From positions 620,001 to 684,000 of the forward strand of contig NZ_CP133019.1 in the NCBI RefSeq assembly GCF_030866805.1: a stretch of DNA of 64,000 bases, in the 5' to 3' direction. A program made the translations under genes and the position numbers. The stretch comes from Microbacterium terrisoli. GTDB taxonomy: Bacteria; Actinomycetota; Actinomycetes; Actinomycetales; Microbacteriaceae. Under the pieces are notes generated by a model. That model was not told where the DNA came from. It made no database searches and saw only the letters and a list, made by a program, of their open reading frames with translations. Positions 58,280-64,000 of the stretch are shown here, piece by piece. Position 1 is the first letter of the stretch. Every line of letters begins with the position of its first letter.

Positions 58280-59937
58280 CGACGATGTTCGAGGAGACCT
58301 TCTCGGACGTCTGGCAGGCCATCGCCCGAGTGTCACCGGCGCGAACCGCGCTGGTGACACCGTCCGGGCACCGCTGGACGTTCGAGCGATTCGCCCGTGA
58401 GGCGGCCGGACTCGGCGCCCACCTGCACGAGCGCGGGCTGCGCAGCGGTGATCGCGTCGGGATCGTGCTGCACAACCGGCCCGAATTTCTCATCACCATG
58501 TTCGCGTGCCTGGCGCACGGATTCACACCCGTGCCGATGAACTTCCGCTACCGGAACGTCGAATTGGCCGAGCTGCTGACCGACTCGGGTCCTCGCGCGC
58601 TGGTGTTCGCCCGTTCGTATCGCGCCGTCATCGACGATGCGCTCGCGATCTCGGGCGGCACCGTGGAGCTGGTCGAGGTCGTCGACGACGTCGACCGCGG
58701 CGCGGATGGCCGGATGCCGGCGCCGTACGCCGCTGAGTGGGATCACGCCGTCGGCACTCCCGGCACTCTGCCTGATCGGGCACCCGCCGACGGCGAGATG
58801 TGGATCTATACCGGCGGCACCACCGCGCGGCCCAAGGCCGTGCGCTGGCGGGTCGCCGACATGTTCCGCTCGAAGCTGTTCAGCATCTACGACATGAACG
58901 GGCTGGCGCAGCCGACTTCGCTTGCGCAGGCGGTGGCTGTCACCGAGCACTATCAGCGGCCGCAGCTGGTGAACCTGCCGTTGGCGCCGTTCATGCACGG
59001 CACTGCACTCTCCCTGGCGATCAACGCGCTCACCGTCGGTGGTCAGGTGGTGGTCACAGCGGCGGCGAGCTTCGACGCGGATGCTGCCGTTCGGCTGGCG
59101 CTCCGCTTCGGCGCCACGCAGATCGTGGTGGCCGGTGACGCGGTCGCCATCCCATTCGCCGACGCGGCCGAGCGACTGGGCGTGCGCCTGCCGTTGGTGA
59201 CGTCGATCGTCAGCTCGGGAATGCGCTTCAGCGCCGGCACCAAGCGGCGGCTGCACGTGTTGGGTCGGCTGGCGATCCAAGACATCATCGCGTCGTCCGA
59301 AGGTGGCGGCTTCGCCGTCACGGTGACCAACAGCGCCGATGAGCTGCCCGGACGGGCGCGACTGTACCCGGACGCGGCCGTCCTCGATGCGGACGGTCGG
59401 CCTGTGCACGACGTCGTCGGTGCGCGGGGGATGCTGGCACGCTCGGGCACGATCCCCCTGGGCTACTTCCGCGACGAGGAGAAGACCGCCGCGACGTTCC
59501 CTGACATCGACGGCGTGCGCTACGTCATGCCCGGCGACTGGGTCACTGTGGAAGAGGACCGGCACGTCGAGTTCCTCGGCCGCGGCAACGCGGTGATCAA
59601 CACCGGTGGTGAGAAGGTCTACCCGGACGAGGTTGAAGAGGTGCTGCTCTCGCACGCGGCGGTGCAGGACGCCGTCGTCGTCGGCGTGCCCGATGACCGG
59701 TTCGGAGAGATCGTCGCGGCGATGGTCGTGCTGCGTGCCGGGCAGACCCCCGGTGATGCGCACCTGGCCACCTATGTCGGCGATCGGATCGCCGCTTACA
59801 AGAAGCCCCGCGCAATCGTCTTCCGCGACGCGATAACACGGGGCGCCTCCGGCAAGATCGACCTCGCGCGGGTGCGCGCCGAGCTGGTCGACGACCTGCA
59901 TCACAGCGAGCGCCATTCGCCACCTTCCGCTGAGTGA
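58276..59937 (+). CDS. AMP-dependent acyl-CoA synthetase/ligase family protein
   Basis: A 553-residue ANL-superfamily enzyme that should adenylate a carboxylic acid and transfer it to CoA. Motifs: IYTGGTTARPKAVRW (A3 P-loop), IASSEGGG (A5 region), PGDWVTVEEDRHVEFLGRGNAVINTGGEKVYPDEVEEVLLSH (A7-A8) and the catalytic Lys in TRGASGKIDLARV (A10). The substrate is unknown; it is presumably the imported compound or a derivative. Translationally coupled to the permease. Confidence 0.9.
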   Translation: MTTMFEETFSDVWQAIARVSPARTALVTPSGHRWTFERFAREAAGLGAHLHERGLRSGDRVGIVLHNRPEFLITMFACLAHGFTPVPMNFRYRNVELAELLTDSGPRALVFARSYRAVIDDALAISGGTVELVEVVDDVDRGADGRMPAPYAAEWDHAVGTPGTLPDRAPADGEMWIYTGGTTARPKAVRWRVADMFRSKLFSIYDMNGLAQPTSLAQAVAVTEHYQRPQLVNLPLAPFMHGTALSLAINALTVGGQVVVTAAASFDADAAVRLALRFGATQIVVAGDAVAIPFADAAERLGVRLPLVTSIVSSGMRFSAGTKRRLHVLGRLAIQDIIASSEGGGFAVTVTNSADELPGRARLYPDAAVLDADGRPVHDVVGARGMLARSGTIPLGYFRDEEKTAATFPDIDGVRYVMPGDWVTVEEDRHVEFLGRGNAVINTGGEKVYPDEVEEVLLSHAAVQDAVVVGVPDDRFGEIVAAMVVLRAGQTPGDAHLATYVGDRIAAYKKPRAIVFRDAITRGASGKIDLARVRAELVDDLHHSERHSPPSAE

Positions 59938-60032
59938 AAAGCCGCCCGAGACGCTCGGTGACCGCTGGGTACAGTTGCCGACACCGAGATGCAGCGGCAT
60001 CCCGTACGCGACAGTGAAGTTGTGGAGGCGCG

Positions 60033-61718
60033 ATGACCACCATGCTCGTCTCACAGGCGATCGGGCAGACGCTGGCCGGGATGGGCGTGGCCCACGTGTT
60101 CGGCGTGGTCGGCAGCGGAAACTTCCAGATCACCAATGCAATGATCGCCGCCGGCGTGCCGTTCACGGCGGCGCGGCACGAGATGGGCGCGACCGTCATG
60201 GCTGACGCCTACACACGCACGACCGGTCGGGTGGCCGCGGTCTCGCTGCATCAGGGAGGCGGCCTGAGCAATGCGCTGACCGGCATCGCCGAAGCGGCGA
60301 AGTGCCACTCGCCGATCATCGTCATCACAGGCGATACCGCGGTCGGCGATCTGAACTCGAACTTCAACATCGACCAAGACGGCGCCGTCGCCGCGATGGG
60401 CGCCACCCCGGCCCGGGTGCACACCCCGCAGACGGCCGTCGCCGACACGACCCGGGCTCTCACCCGCGCGGTGATCGAGCGCGAGACGGTCGTGCTGTCG
60501 GTGCCTGCCGACATCCAGGACTATCTCATCGAGGTGGATGCTCGGCCGCCGGTGACGCCGCGGCCGCAGCGCACGGCGCCGGCGGCCGAGCAACTCGCCG
60601 AATTGGTGCGCCTGCTCGGCGAGGCCGACCGCCCGGTGCTCGTCGCCGGGCGCGGAGCCTGGCACGCGAAGGCCGAACTCGTGCGCCTGTCCGCGGCGAC
60701 CGGTGCGCTGCTGGTCACCTCGGCGGGCGGGCGCGGACTGTTCGCCGACCAGGACTGGGCGCTGGATGTCATGGGCGGATTCTCGACCGAGGGTGCGGCG
60801 GACCTGATCGCGGCCGCAGACGTGATCGTGGGGTTCGGCGTCTCGTTCAACAAGTGGACGGCGCGCGACGGTGCGCTGCTGCGCACCGCCACGGTCGCGC
60901 AGGTCGATGACCGCCCTGCGGCCATCGGCAGGCACCGCGACGTCGATCTGGCCGTCATCGGCGACACCGCGATCGTCGCCGGGCGCGTCGCCGACGCACT
61001 GGCCGCACGCACCGCGTCGCCGGTCGGCTACCGCACCCCAGACGTGCGCGAGCGCGTGCGCGAGGCGCGGTATTGGCGCGACCAGGCGTTCGAGCCGCTG
61101 CGCGAGAACGGCTGCATCGACCCGCGCGAGCTGACCAACAGACTCGACGACCTGCTGCCGATCGAACGTGTCGTGATCCCCGACGGCGGCAACGTCAACT
61201 GCTACCCTGCCGGGCACCTGCGGGTGCCCGACGAGCGGGGGTTCTGCTTCCCGCTCGGGTTCCAGGCGGTCGGGATGGGGCTGGCGGCCGGCATCGGCGC
61301 GGCAATCGCGCAGCCCGACCGGGTGGCCGTGGTCGGCACCGGAGACGGCTCGTTCATGATGTCGCTCGCCGAGCTCGACACCGCGGTGCGCTGCGGGCTC
61401 GGCCTGGTCGTGATCGTCTACAACGACTCGGCGTACGGCGCCGAGATCAATCTGTTCCAGCCCTACACAGACGACTTGGACATCGTGCGGTTCCCCGACA
61501 CCGACATCGCGCGCGTGGCGCGCGGGATCGGCGCCGACGGTGCCACCGTCCGCGGGCTCGACGACCTCGGCCCGGTGGTGGAGTGGATCGACGGGCCGCG
61601 CACGCGCCCGTTGGTGATCGACGCGAAGGTGGCCACGTTCCCCTCGTGGCTGATGGCGCAGCGGTATGTGCACGCTGACGACGCGCCGCAGGACGATCTG
61701 GTCGGTGAGATCCTGTGA
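60033..61718 (+). CDS. Thiamine-diphosphate-dependent enzyme (acetolactate synthase/decarboxylase-like)
   Basis: A 561-residue ThDP enzyme with the three-domain POX/ALS layout. The activating Glu is in ARHEMGA (about residue 51), followed by MADAYTRTTGRVAAVSLHQGGGLSNALTGIAEA; the C-terminal ThDP motif runs from GDGSFMMSLAELDTAVRCG to NDSAYG. Relatives include acetolactate synthase, benzoylformate decarboxylase, oxalyl-CoA decarboxylase and sulfoacetaldehyde acetyltransferase; the sequence alone does not decide. It lies 95 bases after the ligase gene, in the same direction. Confidence 0.9.
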   Translation: MTTMLVSQAIGQTLAGMGVAHVFGVVGSGNFQITNAMIAAGVPFTAARHEMGATVMADAYTRTTGRVAAVSLHQGGGLSNALTGIAEAAKCHSPIIVITGDTAVGDLNSNFNIDQDGAVAAMGATPARVHTPQTAVADTTRALTRAVIERETVVLSVPADIQDYLIEVDARPPVTPRPQRTAPAAEQLAELVRLLGEADRPVLVAGRGAWHAKAELVRLSAATGALLVTSAGGRGLFADQDWALDVMGGFSTEGAADLIAAADVIVGFGVSFNKWTARDGALLRTATVAQVDDRPAAIGRHRDVDLAVIGDTAIVAGRVADALAARTASPVGYRTPDVRERVREARYWRDQAFEPLRENGCIDPRELTNRLDDLLPIERVVIPDGGNVNCYPAGHLRVPDERGFCFPLGFQAVGMGLAAGIGAAIAQPDRVAVVGTGDGSFMMSLAELDTAVRCGLGLVVIVYNDSAYGAEINLFQPYTDDLDIVRFPDTDIARVARGIGADGATVRGLDDLGPVVEWIDGPRTRPLVIDAKVATFPSWLMAQRYVHADDAPQDDLVGEIL

Positions 61719-61775
61719 CCTCTCGGCCACAGCTTTTCACTCACCGGAAGCGTGCAAGAGTGAGGCGATAAGATC

Positions 61776-62597
61776 ATGGTGATGGGCGAGGTCACAGACG
61801 ACCGCATCGATGCGGAGGAACCGGCCGATCTGCCACGCTCGATGGTCGATCGGACCCTGCTGATCCTCGGCACGTTCCAGAACAAGCAACGCCGTCAGAC
61901 GCTGTCTGAGATCAGTCGCGCCACGGGGCTGCCGATCGCCACCAGCTACCGGATCGTGCAGCGGCTCGCCGAATGGGGCGCGCTGGAGAAGGACGCGAAC
62001 GGCCGCTACTACATCGGTCTGCGGCTGTGGGAGGTCGCGGCCCTCGCGCCGCAGCCCTCCCAGCTGCAGCGGGTCGCACGGTCGTACATGCAGGATCTGT
62101 TCGAGGCCACGGGGCATGCGGTGCACCTGGCGATCCGCGATGGGCTCGACCTGGTCTCGGTGGAGCGTTTCCACGCCGGGCGCCGGCCCGCGCCGCGGCC
62201 GATCGTCGGCGGACGGTATCCCATGCACGCCAGCGCCATCGGGCACGTACTGCTGGCCTACGCCCCCTACAAGGTGCGCGAAGAGGTGCTCAGCCAGCCC
62301 TTCGAGCGCTTCACCAGCCGAACCCTCACCCGTCGCGCCGATGTCGAGAGCGTCATCGAGCGGGTGCGGCACGTCGGCTATGCCATCTGTGACCGACACG
62401 TCGACGAACTGCACTGCAGCGTCGCGGTGCCCGTCTACGGACAGAGCGGTGCGGTGATCGCGGCGCTGTCGGTGGCGTTCACCGATCGCGAGGTCAACCC
62501 GCTGGCTCAGGTCGACCTGGTGATGGTCACTGCACGCCGGATCTCGCTGCTGATGAAATCGGGCGGCAAGATGCGCGGCGTGCCCGGCGCTCTCTGA
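61776..62597 (+). CDS. IclR-family transcriptional regulator
   Basis: A 273-residue regulator. After a polar N-terminus, the winged HTH is RTLLILGTFQNKQRRQTLSEISRATGLPIATSYRIVQRLAEWGAL, followed by YIGLRLWEVAAL and the IclR effector domain (SVERFHAGRRPAPRPIVGGRYPMHASAIGHVLLAY). IclR proteins usually control adjacent catabolic genes and respond to a pathway acid. It starts 57 bases after the ThDP gene, and a palindrome overlaps its stop, so it may control aconitase X and itself. Confidence 0.92.
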   Translation: MVMGEVTDDRIDAEEPADLPRSMVDRTLLILGTFQNKQRRQTLSEISRATGLPIATSYRIVQRLAEWGALEKDANGRYYIGLRLWEVAALAPQPSQLQRVARSYMQDLFEATGHAVHLAIRDGLDLVSVERFHAGRRPAPRPIVGGRYPMHASAIGHVLLAYAPYKVREEVLSQPFERFTSRTLTRRADVESVIERVRHVGYAICDRHVDELHCSVAVPVYGQSGAVIAALSVAFTDREVNPLAQVDLVMVTARRISLLMKSGGKMRGVPGAL

Positions 62598-62620
62598 CGC
62601 TTTCGACAGGTGGAAAGCGT
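62597..62620. promoter_or_regulatory. Palindrome, candidate IclR operator
   Basis: ACGCTTTC (62597-62604), eight bases, and GAAAGCGT (62613-62620) form a perfect inverted repeat directly at the IclR stop codon and 104 bases before the aconitase X start. The size and symmetry suit a dimeric regulator. A degenerate relative, AGCTTTTC...GGAAGCGT (61731-61753), lies before the iclR gene. Binding is inferred. Confidence 0.5.
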
Positions 62621-62723
62621 CTTCGTCGGGCGCGAAGCCGGTGCCAGACTCGTGCCGAACACGCGCCCCACCCCTCGTGGACGGGCCGCGAAGCCGCGAT
62701 GGTGCGCAGAGGTGAGGGTGACG

Positions 62724-64000
62724 ATGTTTCTGACCGATGAAGAGAAGAGCATGCACGCGGGCGACGAGGGCGATGCCGTCGCCGCCGCGATGGACCTGCT
62801 CATCCGCTACGGCGATGCGCTCGGCGCCGAGCGGCTGTGCGAGACACGGAATGTCGCCGGCACCATGACCCAGCCCTCGCCGGCGAAGGCGAAGCTGTTC
62901 GCCGAAGGGGGCTGGGCCAAGTCCTACGCCGTCATCAATCTGGACTGCGACGCCGACATCGAGATCCCGCGAATGAAGGTGCCGACGTGCCAGTTGCAGC
63001 ACGGCTTCACCGAAGAGGTCAAAGGGCTCTCCGAATACCCGCTGCGCAACATCGAGCTGCAGGGCGATGCCGAGTCGTTCTTCAGCCAGCGCGGCGTGAA
63101 CGTGCTGGCCACCTGCACCCCCTATCAAGTGGGCAACCTGCCCGTGCGCGGCGAGCACTGCGCATGGATGGAATCTTCCGCCGTGGTGTACTGCAACTCG
63201 GTGCTCGGGGCCCGCACGAACTGCGAGGGCGCGGCATCCACCGGTGCGGCCAGCCTCACCGGCAAGATCCCGTACTGGGGCAACCATGTGCCCGAGAATC
63301 GCCATGCGACCCGACTGGTCCGCGCGCGGACGCGGGTGGAGTCGATGCAGGACTGGGGGATGTTCGGCTACTTCGTCGGCGACGTGGTGCAGGAGGAGCG
63401 CCCCGCCGTGGTGGGCGATCTCGGCCAGCCGGTCCTGGACGAGCTGAAGCACTTCGGTGCGGCAACGGCCACCTCGGGCGGCGTCGAGATCTACCACATC
63501 CCCGGGATCACCCCGGAGGCTCCCACGCTCGAGGCAGCGTTCGGCGGCGGACCGGTTCCCGCGGCGATCGACTACGGGCCCGACGAGCGGAAGAGCGTCT
63601 ATGAGTCGCTCAACTCGCAGGGGCAGAGCGACGATGTCGACTTCATCCTGCTGGGGTGCCCTCACGCGTCGCTGTCGCAGCTCGCCGAGATCGCTCAGCT
63701 GCTCGACGGCAAGCGGCTGAGCTCATCCACCGAACTGTGGATCATGACCCCACGCGCGTTGCGCTCGGTGGCCGACCGCAACGGCTACACCGCCGTGATC
63801 GAGGCAGCAGGCGGAAAGCTGCTCACCGACTCGTGTCCGGCGATGTCGCGCACCGCCCCGCCCGGAACCCGCGTGTTCGCCACCGATTCGGCGAAGCAGG
63901 CGCACTACCTGCCGGCGATCCTCGGCATCGAGGCGTGGTTCGGCACGCTCGACGAGTGCATCCAGGCCGCGCTGACCGGGCGCTGGCGCGGCGAACTGGC
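62724..64000 (+). CDS. Aconitase X family dehydratase, large domain (3' end cut by window)
   Basis: The frame is open from ATG 62724 to the window end, giving 425 residues and no stop. It begins MFLTDEEKSMHAGDEGDAVA, the classic AcnX start, and continues with GDALGAERL, the motif CTPYQVGN, the segment ESSAVVYCNSVLGARTNCEGA and LGCPHASLSQL, whose Cys residues are the expected Fe-S ligands. Characterised members are cis-3-hydroxy-L-proline dehydratases or archaeal mevalonate-5-phosphate dehydratase. Whether the small swivel domain is fused or separate is beyond the window. GAGGTGAGGG precedes the ATG. Confidence 0.9.
   Translation, partial: MFLTDEEKSMHAGDEGDAVAAAMDLLIRYGDALGAERLCETRNVAGTMTQPSPAKAKLFAEGGWAKSYAVINLDCDADIEIPRMKVPTCQLQHGFTEEVKGLSEYPLRNIELQGDAESFFSQRGVNVLATCTPYQVGNLPVRGEHCAWMESSAVVYCNSVLGARTNCEGAASTGAASLTGKIPYWGNHVPENRHATRLVRARTRVESMQDWGMFGYFVGDVVQEERPAVVGDLGQPVLDELKHFGAATATSGGVEIYHIPGITPEAPTLEAAFGGGPVPAAIDYGPDERKSVYESLNSQGQSDDVDFILLGCPHASLSQLAEIAQLLDGKRLSSSTELWIMTPRALRSVADRNGYTAVIEAAGGKLLTDSCPAMSRTAPPGTRVFATDSAKQAHYLPAILGIEAWFGTLDECIQAALTGRWRGEL

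Noticed and set aside
62837..63604. Plus-strand open frame inside aconitase X
   Set aside because: It is in a different frame from the aconitase X reading, which carries the family motifs; the alternate translation is Arg/Gly-rich noise.
61737..63665. 642-codon minus-strand open frame over iclR and aconitase X
   Set aside because: Antisense to two genes with strong family signatures; no domain, no Shine-Dalgarno.
1..64000. tRNA or rRNA genes
   Set aside because: No cloverleaf-like segment or rRNA sequence was recognised by reading; a tRNA-detection run would be needed to exclude one completely.

Overview
The window looks like chromosomal DNA of a high-GC Gram-positive actinobacterium, most likely family Microbacteriaceae (Microbacterium-like). 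This is inferred from the very high GC content, the order of the ribosomal operons, frequent GTG/TTG starts, the absence of rpsN between rplE and rpsH, and the style of the proteins. No database search was run, so the genus is an inference.

Layout: (1) 1-8,174 is the distal part of the S10/spc operon (rpsQ partial, rplN, rplX, rplE, rpsH, rplF, rplR, rpsE, rpmD, rplO), then secY, adk, map and a DsbA-like membrane-anchored thioredoxin-fold protein. (2) 8,272-10,496 is a divergent pair: a secreted Ig-like protein with a Pro-Thr linker and an HTH regulator with Cys residues of the Fe-S type. (3) 10,568-13,927 is the alpha operon (promoter, infA, rpmJ, rpsM, rpsK, rpoA, rplQ, terminator). (4) 13,982-17,513 holds an O-acyltransferase with an SGNH domain, a HutD/Ves protein and truA. 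(5) 17,514-27,780 is an accessory stretch: a repeat-rich block around an AbiEi-like/nuclease gene, an alpha/beta hydrolase, a NarL-type two-component pair, a GNAT enzyme, a large LuxR-type (LAL) regulator and a VanZ protein.

(6) 27,852-52,539 is a large exopolysaccharide/capsule locus of the Wzx/Wzy type: UDP-glucose dehydrogenase, two DUF4012 membrane proteins (one fused to a low-molecular-weight tyrosine phosphatase), a Wzz/BY-kinase, GDP-mannose dehydratase and GDP-fucose synthase, four glycosyltransferases, four left-handed-beta-helix acyltransferases, flippase, polymerase and the polyprenyl-phosphate sugar-1-phosphate transferase. Together these imply a repeat unit built on undecaprenyl phosphate, probably containing fucose and glucuronic acid, O-acetylated, flipped, polymerised and length-controlled under tyrosine phosphorylation. 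The central part (about 39-51 kb) is visibly less GC-rich and carries decayed transposase fragments on both sides of the polymerase-acyltransferase pair, which suggests exchange by recombination.

(7) 52,768-55,251 returns to core genes (promoter, rplM, rpsI, glmM). (8) 55,301-64,000 is a catabolic cluster: an SsuABC/TauABC-like ABC transporter, an acyl-CoA ligase-like enzyme, a thiamine-diphosphate enzyme, an IclR regulator and an aconitase X-type dehydratase cut by the window end. I cannot assign its substrate.

The best candidates for something new are the phosphatase-DUF4012 fusion beside a BY-kinase and a second DUF4012 protein, the aconitase X cluster, and the AbiEi-like nuclease gene bracketed by two related palindromes. 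No tRNA, rRNA, CRISPR array or phage structural gene was recognised.
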